Of a DNA stretch of 8,143 nt, positions 1 to 5,588 are shown in pieces (the stretch's first letter is position 1; each line of letters opens with the position of its first letter). The DNA is taken from NCBI GenBank assembly GCA_937930625.1, contig CALHBW010000397.1:1-8143 (forward strand), given 5' to 3'. This stretch comes from an uncultured Saprospiraceae bacterium (GTDB lineage Bacteria > Bacteroidota > Bacteroidia > Chitinophagales > Saprospiraceae). The position numbers were made by a program, and so were the translations under genes. Under the pieces are notes generated by a model that worked only from the letters and a program-made list of their open reading frames with translations, searched no databases and was not told the DNA's origin.

Positions 1-1
1 T

Positions 2-220
2 GTCCAATTCAACCCGATTGAAGATGAAGAACTACCATACATAGAAGATACCTACATCGGTGTATATGACAATCTCGGCAACCTCCAAAAACAATATAAT
101 GTAGGCGATACCCTCCGCCAAACGACCATAGACATCTCTACACTACCTGCGGGTACGTATTGGGTCGTGTGGTTCGTCGGTGGAGAAGTGATAGAGACTA
201 AACAAGTGTATAAGAATTAG
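2..220 (+). CDS. 3' end of a secreted protein with a T9SS type A sorting domain (partial)
   Basis: Frame 2 is open from the window edge to the TAG at 218-220 and gives 72 residues; the start lies outside. The tail has the usual look of a Bacteroidota type IX secretion C-terminal domain: a beta-strand with a YDNLGN turn (compare the family's 'vyd..G' motif), then IDISTLPAGTYWVVW (the 'idlSnLpaGvYfv' motif), and a short last strand ending in KQVYKN. In this family the domain directs a protein through the outer membrane by the Por/Gld/Spr machinery and is then removed, with the cargo released or attached to surface lipopolysaccharide. The cargo domain is not in the window, so the protein's activity is unknown. 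A terminator-like hairpin follows at 257-295. Confidence is high for the sorting domain and nil for the cargo. Confidence 0.85.
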   Translation, partial: VQFNPIEDEELPYIEDTYIGVYDNLGNLQKQYNVGDTLRQTTIDISTLPAGTYWVVWFVGGEVIETKQVYKN

Positions 221-244
221 AGACGAGAGAGGTGAGACGAGAGA
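220..244 (+). repeat. 11-bp direct repeat abutting the stop codon of the T9SS gene
   Basis: GAGACGAGAGA occurs at 220-230 and again at 234-244, a period of 14 bp. The first copy starts on the last base of the TAG stop codon. No inverted partner is visible before the next gene, unlike the gaps of the mre cluster. Confidence 0.7.
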
Positions 245-256
245 ATTTTAATGAAC

Positions 257-295
257 ATGCTGTGTTGCGCTGTGAGGTGTGGCACAGCATTTTTA
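257..295 (+). terminator. Probable intrinsic terminator of the T9SS-domain gene
   Basis: ATGCTGTG (257-264) and CACAGCAT (283-290) form a perfect 8-bp stem with an 18-nt loop, followed directly by TTTT at 291-294. The position, about 37 nt after the stop codon and ahead of the next gene on the same strand, fits a Rho-independent terminator. The loop is longer than usual, so strength is uncertain. Confidence 0.6.
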
Positions 296-301
296 TGTTT
301 G
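294..301 (+). promoter_or_regulatory. Candidate -7 box for the M15 peptidase gene
   Basis: TATGTTTG matches the Bacteroidota -7 consensus TAnnTTTG. It overlaps the T-tract of the preceding terminator and lies about 80 nt before the ATG at 383. No TTTG/TTG was found at the usual 17-23 nt upstream (the nearest TTG is at 265-267), so this is weak support. Confidence 0.3.
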
Positions 302-382
302 TTCGTTTTGGGGAATGTGGACTACGCAGATTTTTGTTATTTTGCAAATGCTAAATTAACGTGAATAGAACGTTTTTACATT

Positions 383-1129
383 ATGCGAAAAAAACTCATT
401 TACACCGGAATTATTTTCTTCATCTTATTAATGGTCGGCTACTCCTTCGCGATGAATAACTGGCGAATCAGAGATGCCATATTGGAGTACAAACACGACA
501 GAACTTATCGCAATAAAGCCGTCACGACCAAAGCGCAGATAGATAAGGTTTACGCAAAATTTGAGCAGATAAATTATGCGAAATTAGAAGATGAATACTT
601 GGATTATACCAAGTCCAACACCAAGACATACAAGCCATTAGTCAGTAATTTGAAGTATGTAAAGGTGAAACGAAAAGACTTGAACAAATATATCGTCGGG
701 CGGTATCGCGTGAAGGATTTTATGTGCAAAGACAAATTTTACAAACAATGCGTCAGGAATAAAAGCGATGTGGTGACTTGCGCTTTAAACAAAAAAATAT
801 TCTACAAAACCCTCGAACTCCAACAAGCACTCGAAAAACAAGGCTACAATAAAAGCGGTTTTCGCGTAGTCAACGGACATCGACATCCGCGATACAACGA
901 GCGCGTAGGTGGTGCCAAACAAAGCCGCCACATCAAAGGCGAAGCTGTCGATATTTCGATTCGTGATATTAATAAGGATGGAAAATCTGACAAAAAAGAT
1001 AAGGATATTGTATTGGATATTCTCGAAAAAAAAATCATCAAAAATGAAGGCGGTTTGGGTTTGTATCCGGGTACACAGAGTGTGCATTATGATGTGCGGG
1101 GCGTGCGGGCGCGATGGAATTCTTATTGA
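383..1129 (+). CDS. M15-type zinc peptidase, probable peptidoglycan endopeptidase/carboxypeptidase
   Basis: The 248-residue protein opens with MRKK and a hydrophobic segment (about 5-22), then SFA at 21-23. This is either an uncleaved anchor or a signal peptide, so the enzyme should act in the periplasm. Residues 25-130 are basic and unrecognised, with cysteines at 115, 123 and 133. The C-terminal part (about 135-248) carries the M15 (YcbK/DUF882-like) signature: VVNGHRHPRYNERVGGAKQS, then H183-x6-D190 as two zinc ligands and SVHYD with H235 as the third, in GGLGLYPGTQSVHYDVRG ahead of RARW. Family members cut peptide bonds in peptidoglycan stems or crosslinks; the exact bond cannot be told. 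A DINKDGKSDKKD segment (195-206) resembles a dockerin/EF-hand calcium loop and sits between the D190 and H235 ligands. The ATG at 383 is chosen because it gives the basic-hydrophobic N-terminus. The gene converges on mrdA. Family confidence is good; substrate is inferred. Confidence 0.82.
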   Translation: MRKKLIYTGIIFFILLMVGYSFAMNNWRIRDAILEYKHDRTYRNKAVTTKAQIDKVYAKFEQINYAKLEDEYLDYTKSNTKTYKPLVSNLKYVKVKRKDLNKYIVGRYRVKDFMCKDKFYKQCVRNKSDVVTCALNKKIFYKTLELQQALEKQGYNKSGFRVVNGHRHPRYNERVGGAKQSRHIKGEAVDISIRDINKDGKSDKKDKDIVLDILEKKIIKNEGGLGLYPGTQSVHYDVRGVRARWNSY

Positions 1130-1140
1130 GATTTGGATTA

Positions 1141-1262
1141 TTGGGTTGATTGGGTTGATTGAGTTGATTGAGTTTATTGAGTTGATTGAGTTGATTGGGT
1201 TTATTGAGTTTATTGAGTTTATTGAGTTTATTGGGTTTATTGGGTTGGTTAAGTTTATTGAG
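1141..1262 (+). repeat. Tandem array of 9-bp units TTGRGTTKA (13 units plus a partial)
   Basis: Thirteen exact 9-bp units run from 1141 to 1257, followed by the partial unit TTGAG to 1262. Variants are TTGGGTTGA, TTGAGTTGA, TTGAGTTTA and TTGGGTTTA, with two divergent units (TTGGGTTGG, TTAAGTTTA). No unit changes length. The array starts 11 nt after the M15 stop codon, and the TTATTGAG around that stop (1123-1130) already resembles a unit junction. An inverted array lies at 1450-1520. The window has more copies of this unit at 4465-4575 and 5411-5633. Confidence 0.95.
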
Positions 1263-1303
1263 TGAGATTTCGCTCCAATTGGGACTATTCAATATTTTGT
1301 GTC

Positions 1304-1330
1304 ACGCAGAGAACGCGGAGTTCGCAGAGA
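1304..1330 (+). repeat. Second, unrelated 9-bp tandem repeat (WCGCRGAGW, three units)
   Basis: ACGCAGAGA (1304-1312), ACGCGGAGT (1313-1321) and TCGCAGAGA (1322-1330) are three contiguous 9-bp units lying between the two inverted arrays of the M15-mrdA gap. They are more GC-rich than their surroundings. From memory, similar CGCAGAG tandem motifs occur in intergenic DNA of several phyla; this is not verified here. Confidence 0.75.
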
Positions 1331-1449
1331 TTTGATTATCAGTCTTTTGTAAATATAGCATCCTTAATTTAATCGAATAAGACACAGTTGGGTGAACACT
1401 CCCCTCCAATTATTATTTTTTAATTTTGACTCTATCGAAACATGAATAC

Positions 1450-1520
1450 TAACCCAATAAACCCAATAAACCCAATAAACCCAATAAACTTAATCAACCC
1501 AATCAACTCAATCAACCAAA
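1450..1520 (-). repeat. Inverted 9-bp array overlapping the mrdA stop codon
   Basis: Seven 9-bp units TMAACYCAA fill 1458-1520, with an 8-bp variant at 1450-1457. On the minus strand they read TTGRGTTKA, so they are inverted relative to 1141-1262. The last three codons of mrdA (LVD, 1511-1519) and its TGA stop (1508-1510) lie inside the array. The two arrays enclose about 190 bp and could pair; both genes point into this gap, so a bidirectional termination role is possible but not shown. Confidence 0.93.
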
Positions 1521-3346
1521 TTCGCCTTCATCATTTTCTTTTCCAACAGTTTACGAGGCGAGCCTTCTTCGCCTTCTATCTTGCGTTTGAGAAATTTTTC
1601 GGTCATCAAACTTGCAATTGGACGGGCATACGTAGAGCCATAACCCGAATTTTCGACATATACAGCGATAGCGATTGTTGGATTATCTTTGGGGGCAAAA
1701 CCAATAAATGTAGAGTGGTCCTCGCCATGCGGATTTTCTACTGTACCCGTTTTTCCGCAAAAACTAACATCAGTTATCGCCGAATTGGTATTTTCGATGA
1801 CGTATTCCATGCCGCGTATAACGGCTTTATAGTCGCCGGGGTCGGTGAGGAGTGTCGTTTGTCTTTCGTAATTTTTGAGCGGATAAAGGGTATCATTTTC
1901 TACAAAGCCCTTCGCCAAATGTGGTGCGTAATAATAACCACGATTGGCAATAATCGCCGCCATATTAGCCAGTTGAATGGGCGTCACTTGCAACTCGCCC
2001 TGCCCGATAGCGACCGACATTACGGTAGGTGCGCCCCATTCAAAATCAGGATAAATCTTATTATAAGTCGAGGCGTCGGGTACATTGCCGCCCTTTTCGC
2101 CTTCGATGTCTATTCCAAGCGGTTCGCCTAAACCAAAACTCCGAACATAGGCAGCCCAATTGTCCACGCCATCAGGTGTACTACTTTTTTTATCCACTAC
2201 ATTCCGAAACGCCCGCCAGTAGTACGAGTTGCACGAATATTTCAAGGCACGCGACAAATTTGTAATTGGTTCGGGATGCGGACGACAACCATAGCTTTTG
2301 TTTTTATACTTATAAGAACCATAACATTGAATCCCCGTACCCGACCAAATCGCTTTTTCTTGCAATGCAATCAAGGACATTAAAGGCTTGAAAGTAGAAC
2401 CCGGCGGGTACTGTGCATTGAGCGCGCGATTGAACAGAGGTTTGAGCGTATCAGCTTGCAATCGGGCAAATGCCTGTCCGCGCCCACGGCTGATTCTCAA
2501 CATATTCGGCGAATAACTCGGACTGCTGATAAATGCCAAGACTTCGCCGGTACTCGGCTCTATCGCCACGATACTTCCCTTCTTATTTCGCATCAATTCC
2601 TCGCCGTACTTTTGCAAATCAATATCGAGCGAGGTGACGAGATTTTTACCGGAAACGGCAATTTCATCTAACTTACCATCTTTGTAACTACCCACCACAC
2701 GCCCCATATTATCACGGGTAAAATATTGCTTACCACGTTGTCCGCGCAACTCTTTTTCATACTCCTTTTCCATGCCCGATTCGCCGATGTAGTCGCCATC
2801 GTCGTAATAATTCGAGCGAGCTACCTGTCGTTCGTCCACCTCACTAATATAGCCCAAGACGTGTGCTCCGCATTGATAATAATACGTCCGCACATTTCGC
2901 AATTCTGCCTGAAAACCGGGAAATTGATATTGGCTTTCCTGAAACTTCAAATAAGTAAGTGCAGATACTTTGGGTAAGAAAACAAAGGGTTTGTAGCGTG
3001 TGTAGCGGTGGTCGCCGTCGAAGTCTTTATTGAGGTTACGTTCATAAGTTATGCTGTCGATGCCTAGTAAACCACAAAGTTTCGTGGTATCAATATCTCT
3101 TACATCATTATAGGTCGCCGTAATATCGTACATCGGGTCGTTCTGAACGAGCAATTTACCATTACGGTCAAATATCAAGCCGCGAGAAGGGTAAATCGTC
3201 GTATAATATCGCCCAAATCGCTCTGCCTTGCTGATGTATTCGGTATCCAACATTTGCAAGTGAAAACTACGTCCCAATAACACCAATGCCCCCAAAGCAA
3301 AGACGAAGCGAATGACATGTTTTCTTTCTTGAAATGTATCTTTCAT
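1508..3346 (-). CDS. mrdA: Penicillin-binding protein 2, elongation-specific class B transpeptidase
   Basis: The 612-residue protein is a monofunctional DD-transpeptidase that crosslinks peptidoglycan during side-wall growth, working with RodA and MreBCD. A cytoplasmic start (KDTFQERKH) leads into one membrane anchor (about 12-32). The dimerisation domain follows (about 50-230), with YPSRGLIFDRNGKLLVQND typical of the family, and then the periplasmic transpeptidase domain. Its three catalytic motifs are intact: S317-T-F-K320 in PPGSTFKP (nucleophile S317), S371-C-N373, and K532-T-G-T535. The length is within the usual range of about 600-650. The ATG at 3344-3346 gives the expected short cytoplasmic tail. 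The gene is last in the mreB-mreC-mreD-mrdA series and is separated from mreD by 589 bp, so it may have its own promoter. Its last codons (LVD-stop) are made of 9-bp repeat sequence, so the natural C-terminus may have changed by repeat invasion. No rodA follows. Confidence 0.97.
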   Translation of the reverse strand: MKDTFQERKHVIRFVFALGALVLLGRSFHLQMLDTEYISKAERFGRYYTTIYPSRGLIFDRNGKLLVQNDPMYDITATYNDVRDIDTTKLCGLLGIDSITYERNLNKDFDGDHRYTRYKPFVFLPKVSALTYLKFQESQYQFPGFQAELRNVRTYYYQCGAHVLGYISEVDERQVARSNYYDDGDYIGESGMEKEYEKELRGQRGKQYFTRDNMGRVVGSYKDGKLDEIAVSGKNLVTSLDIDLQKYGEELMRNKKGSIVAIEPSTGEVLAFISSPSYSPNMLRISRGRGQAFARLQADTLKPLFNRALNAQYPPGSTFKPLMSLIALQEKAIWSGTGIQCYGSYKYKNKSYGCRPHPEPITNLSRALKYSCNSYYWRAFRNVVDKKSSTPDGVDNWAAYVRSFGLGEPLGIDIEGEKGGNVPDASTYNKIYPDFEWGAPTVMSVAIGQGELQVTPIQLANMAAIIANRGYYYAPHLAKGFVENDTLYPLKNYERQTTLLTDPGDYKAVIRGMEYVIENTNSAITDVSFCGKTGTVENPHGEDHSTFIGFAPKDNPTIAIAVYVENSGYGSTYARPIASLMTEKFLKRKIEGEEGSPRKLLEKKMMKANLVD

Positions 3347-3347
3347 G

Positions 3348-3399
3348 TTGATGAGTTGATGAGTTGTCGAATTGTTGAGTTGACGAACAACGACTCAAC
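3348..3399 (+). repeat. 8-bp tandem units and small hairpin just upstream of the mrdA start
   Basis: Five contiguous 8-bp units run from 3348 to 3387: TTGATGAG, TTGATGAG, TTGTCGAA, TTGTTGAG, TTGACGAA. They begin one base from the mrdA ATG, on its 5' side. GTTGAGT (3374-3380) and ACTCAAC (3393-3399) also form a 7-bp stem. In the mrdA transcript the units lie directly before the start codon, where structure would affect translation. A second 8-bp array with partly complementary sequence is at 3900-3931. Confidence 0.75.
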
Positions 3400-3506
3400 G
3401 AATCCTTGTAATTATTCTTTTCTTTATTTTAACCGTATTTTGAAATTGGGCTAAAACTCGTCTGCCATCTGTAAAATCTATTGATACCCCACATCTTTGA
3501 ATACCC

Positions 3507-3538
3507 CGTTTACTAAACTTCAAAAAGTTTAGTAAACG
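3507..3538. repeat. Perfect 14-bp hairpin (first of two related copies)
   Basis: CGTTTACTAAACTT (3507-3520), loop CAAA, then AAGTTTAGTAAACG (3525-3538). The stem is perfect. No clear U-tract follows on either strand, so it is not called a terminator. Confidence 0.85.
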
Positions 3539-3588
3539 TAAGTAATGCACTGATTTTTAGTTTATTACAAAAATTTGTTCCCCGCTTA

Positions 3589-3619
3589 CGTTTACCAAAC
3601 TTGAAAAGTTTAGTAAACG
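3589..3619. repeat. Near-perfect 14-bp hairpin (second copy)
   Basis: CGTTTACCAAACTT (3589-3602), loop GAA, then AAGTTTAGTAAACG (3606-3619). The single mismatch is C:A on the plus strand but G:U in minus-strand RNA, the direction in which the mre cluster is transcribed. The arms are nearly the same as those of the hairpin at 3507-3538. Confidence 0.8.
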
Positions 3620-3627
3620 GATTACTT

Positions 3628-3713
3628 ATATTTTTTGTTTTATTTAAAATATTATTAATTTATAAAATAGTATTTTTAAGTAAAATAAAAATATAGAAAT
3701 ATTTTTTGTTTTA
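3628..3713. repeat. 15-bp direct repeat in an A/T-only stretch
   Basis: ATATTTTTTGTTTTA occurs at 3628-3642 and 3699-3713, a period of 71 bp, in a region with very few G or C bases. Low complexity makes chance similarity more likely than usual, but the match includes the single G at the same place. Confidence 0.55.
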
Positions 3714-3811
3714 AAAATATCGACATTTAAAAAGATGTGGGCTATCGATAGATTTGTAAAATGTCAGTCGTGTTTTAGTTCAAATTTGGGGTAGATTCTC
3801 CATTTTAAGTG

Positions 3812-3819
3812 CAAATATA
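3812..3819 (-). promoter_or_regulatory. Candidate -7 box for mrdA within the mreD-mrdA gap
   Basis: On the minus strand this reads TATATTTG, matching the Bacteroidota TAnnTTTG element. A TTG at 3832-3834 (minus) is only 12 nt upstream, shorter than the usual 17-23 nt. If used, transcription would start near 3805 and the palindromic element at 3451-3778 would form most of a leader of about 460 nt. Support is weak because the region is AT-rich. Confidence 0.35.
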
Positions 3820-3899
3820 TTTTAATTTTTTCAATTAATGTTATTGAATTATGTGCAGTTTGGCGAATATATGATTTCATGTAATTTGAAGTAAAAACA

Positions 3900-3931
3900 T
3901 TTACTCATTTAATCATTTACGCATCTACTCA
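3900..3931 (-). repeat. 8-bp tandem array directly after the mreD stop codon
   Basis: Four contiguous 8-bp units: TTTACTCA, TTTAATCA, TTTACGCA, TCTACTCA (plus-strand reading). In the sense of mreD the array starts 4 nt after its TAA stop (3936-3938). It matches the topology of the 9-bp arrays in the other gaps, with a different unit. ATGAGTAGATG on the minus strand matches the complement of the CATCAACTCAT next to the mrdA start at 10 of 11 positions. Confidence 0.75.
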
Positions 3932-3935
3932 TTCC

Positions 3936-4454
3936 TTACTTCCTCCCCAAATTAAAAATAAAAACAGGTAGCAATATCACCGGAAAAGAGACGAGATAAG
4001 TGAAAACTGCCTTAATGAATGCCATATTAATTTTTTCAAATAAAAACGTCTCATACAAGGAATATACGACCACAAAAATGGCAAGACAAAGGGCAACATA
4101 CTGCAAAAACCACGGCGTACCCAACTTAGTACGATTTGGTAGTGGATTATTGTCATAACCGCCACGCGGCTCAAGGATATTGACGAATAAGGGACGGAAA
4201 AACATCATCGCCACACACGCGCCCGCGTGCATTCCCGCGCTATCATAAAACATATCCACCACGACACCCGTCACAAAGGCGATGGTCAGCGTAATCCCCG
4301 CAGGCAATCGCAAAGGCAGCATCAGCAAAGCCAAGGGATATATCCAAATTTTAAAGTAATAGGCATAGCTTCCCAACTCGATATTTTTCAATATCAAGAC
4401 CTGCACGAGTATCAGTGCCGTAAAGCGTATGAGATGAATTACTGTAGGATTCAT
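3936..4454 (-). CDS. mreD: Rod shape-determining protein MreD
   Basis: The 172-residue, very hydrophobic protein is an inner-membrane component of the elongation complex that links MreC, MreB and the PBP2/RodA synthase. About five or six membrane segments can be seen: roughly 7-24, 36-50, 52-70, 76-95, 117-138 and 146-168. The stretch TGVVVDMFYDSAGMHAGACV (62-81) matches the family pattern of a membrane helix with G-x-x-x-D followed by a glycine. Sequence conservation in MreD is low, so identity rests on length, topology and position directly after mreC and before mrdA. The ATG at 4452-4454 is the start that gives a full first helix. An oligo-A run (plus strand T run 4457-4464) lies just before the start, which is A-rich as in many Bacteroidota leaders. 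The 118-bp gap from mreC is filled by two inverted 9-bp arrays. Confidence 0.9.
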   Translation of the reverse strand: MNPTVIHLIRFTALILVQVLILKNIELGSYAYYFKIWIYPLALLMLPLRLPAGITLTIAFVTGVVVDMFYDSAGMHAGACVAMMFFRPLFVNILEPRGGYDNNPLPNRTKLGTPWFLQYVALCLAIFVVVYSLYETFLFEKINMAFIKAVFTYLVSFPVILLPVFIFNLGRK

Positions 4455-4464
4455 GATTTTTTTT

Positions 4465-4508
4465 CGAAGTTTATTGGTTTATAGAGTTCGTAGAGTTTGT
4501 TGAGTTTA
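4465..4508 (+). repeat. 9-bp array, left arm of the mreC-mreD gap
   Basis: Units: CGAAGTTTA, an 8-bp TTGGTTTA, TAGAGTTCG, TAGAGTTTG and TTGAGTTTA, ending at 4508. They are more degenerate than those at 1141-1262 but belong to the same TTGAGTTTA family. In the cluster's transcript they lie just ahead of the mreD start. Confidence 0.8.
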
Positions 4509-4531
4509 TAAAGGCACTTCCCGCACACTTA

Positions 4532-4575
4532 TGAACTCAATGAACTTAATAAACTTAGTAAACTCAATAAACTCA
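4532..4575 (-). repeat. 9-bp array, right arm of the mreC-mreD gap, overlapping the mreC stop
   Basis: Units TGAACTCAA, TGAACTTAA, TAAACTTAG, TAAACTCAA and TAAACTCA run to 4575. The mreC stop codon (TGA on the minus strand, 4573-4575) is the start of the first unit in the sense direction. The arm is 23 nt from the array at 4465-4508. The innermost unit pairs well; further out there are many wobble or mismatch positions, so the long hairpin is imperfect. Confidence 0.85.
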
Positions 4576-5400
4576 TTTACTAACGGACTCCTCAAGGGCG
4601 CGTCGCTCATCACGCATTAGCGATTCGACGACATTAACGTATTGGATATTCGAAAAATCGGTAGTCAATTGCACATTAATATTGTGGTAATTACTACCGG
4701 GGGGCAATTCATGTTTTGCCACGATGCCTATCATAATATTTGCCGGAAAAATATCCGAAAAATTATTCGTTACAATTGTATCGCCTACAGCTATGCGGGC
4801 GTGTTTGGGGATGTTTTCGAGTGCCATAATACGTGGATTATTACCTTTCCACGCCAATGACCCGAAATAATTATGTTTCTTAAACTTAGCGTTGACGCGT
4901 ACATCGCGGTGTAGCAAAGACATGACTACACTATAATTTTTAGAAGTTTTCAACACAATACCTGCCACGCTGCCATTGCTCACAACTCCTGCATCTGCTA
5001 CTATTCCGTGCTGATTGCCCCTGTCAAGTGTCATGGTGTTATTAGGATGGTTGGTCGTATTACTGATGACTTTTGCGCTGATGTAGTTGTAGCGTTTTTC
5101 GAGCAGTGTATCTTCTACTATTTGGGATTCGATGGCATGATTATAATAGGTATTTGGCTGGCGATTGAGGTATTCGTTATAAGCATTGGCGAGGCTGTCG
5201 TTGATTTCGCGGAGTTTGAAATAGTCGCCTATATCATCTTGTTTTTTCGTAAAAAAACCGGAAACAACATTAGAAGAGTGGAAATATACGTTGCCGTGAA
5301 AATCATTATAATTGACCATCAAATACACCGCAGCTACTTCCAAAAACGTAAACAGGAAGAAGCCGTGAAACCTGACCAGAAAATTAATTAAATTGTTCAT
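4573..5400 (-). CDS. mreC: Rod shape-determining protein MreC
   Basis: The 275-residue bitopic protein spans the inner membrane and assembles in the periplasm as a scaffold that binds and activates PBP2. One membrane helix lies at about 9-30, then a short helical, probably coiled-coil segment at about 55-80, then the beta-barrel MreC domain (about 105-262). Recognisable motifs are TMTLDRGNQHGIVADAGVVS (122-141), the 'LdkG...GI....gVvs..GvvG' signature, and GDTIVTNNFSDIFPANIMIG (206-225), the 'Gd.vvTSG....fP.Gi.iG' signature. A charged tail (RDERRALEESVSK) ends the protein. The length is typical for Bacteroidota MreC. The ATG at 5398-5400 gives the expected short cytoplasmic segment. The stop codon lies inside a 9-bp repeat unit. 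It is 235 bp from mreB, an unusually roomy gap for genes normally co-transcribed. Confidence 0.95.
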   Translation of the reverse strand: MNNLINFLVRFHGFFLFTFLEVAAVYLMVNYNDFHGNVYFHSSNVVSGFFTKKQDDIGDYFKLREINDSLANAYNEYLNRQPNTYYNHAIESQIVEDTLLEKRYNYISAKVISNTTNHPNNTMTLDRGNQHGIVADAGVVSNGSVAGIVLKTSKNYSVVMSLLHRDVRVNAKFKKHNYFGSLAWKGNNPRIMALENIPKHARIAVGDTIVTNNFSDIFPANIMIGIVAKHELPPGSNYHNINVQLTTDFSNIQYVNVVESLMRDERRALEESVSK

Positions 5401-5410
5401 GTGGTGGGTG

Positions 5411-5446
5411 CTTAGTTTATTGAGTTTATTAGGTTTATTGAGTTTG
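5411..5446 (+). repeat. 9-bp array, left arm of the mreB-mreC gap
   Basis: Four 9-bp units: CTTAGTTTA, TTGAGTTTA, TTAGGTTTA, TTGAGTTTG. In the transcript they lie about 10 nt before the mreC start codon. Confidence 0.88.
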
Positions 5447-5488
5447 TAAAGTGAAACTTTACGTAGCGAAGTTGACTCCTAATATTTT

Positions 5489-5575
5489 ATGAATAAATAA
5501 TAAGACAAAAAAATCTTACAATTCATTAGCGCATAAAATTCTGATAAATAGGATATTATGCACTTATTTATTCAT
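5489..5575. repeat. Nested inverted repeats inside the mreB-mreC gap
   Basis: ATGAATAAATAA (5489-5500) is matched by TTATTTATTCAT (5564-5575), a perfect 12-bp inverted repeat. Inside it GCATAA (5531-5536) faces TTATGC (5556-5561), and TAAGA/TCTTA face each other at 5501-5518. The set is nested within the 9-bp arrays at 5411-5446 and 5589-5633. AT-rich composition raises the chance background. Confidence 0.6.
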
Positions 5576-5588
5576 TTAGTCGTTATAC

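Larger units (their letters stand above)
3451..3778. repeat. Palindromic, MITE-like element between mreD and mrdA
   Basis: Positions 3451-3498 and 3731-3778 are ungapped inverted repeats of 48 bp with 39 matches by hand alignment; the inner 11 bp (CCCACATCTTT / AAAGATGTGGG) and the outer 7 bp (CTAAAAC / GTTTTAG) are perfect. Between them lie two small hairpins (3507-3538, 3589-3619) and a nearly pure A/T stretch (about 3620-3720) with a 15-bp direct repeat. No open frame or transposase is present and no target-site duplication could be assigned. It could be a non-autonomous mobile element, an old inverted duplication, or a large RNA structure in the mrdA leader. Confidence 0.6.

Noticed and set aside
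1038..1292. Reading frames on both strands through the 9-bp array, giving peptides of repeated Leu-Ile-Glu or Asn-Lys-Leu triplets
   Set aside because: A 9-bp unit keeps frame without stop codons in some frames, so the openness is a by-product of the repeat. There is no start context or recognisable domain and the frames overlap the M15 gene.
1141..1520. CRISPR array
   Set aside because: The units are 9 bp, directly contiguous and without unique spacers; no cas genes are nearby.
1442..2131. 229-residue plus-strand frame opposite mrdA
   Set aside because: It is antisense to a clear PBP2 coding region with intact catalytic motifs; its first part is only repeat (NPINPINP) and the rest matches no family.
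3451..3778. Complete insertion sequence
   Set aside because: There is no transposase frame of any length inside the inverted ends and no assignable target duplication.
5008..5391. 127-residue plus-strand frame opposite mreC
   Set aside because: It is a shadow of the real mreC frame, hydrophobic only because it is the complement of coding sequence. The same holds for the plus-strand frames opposite mreB.
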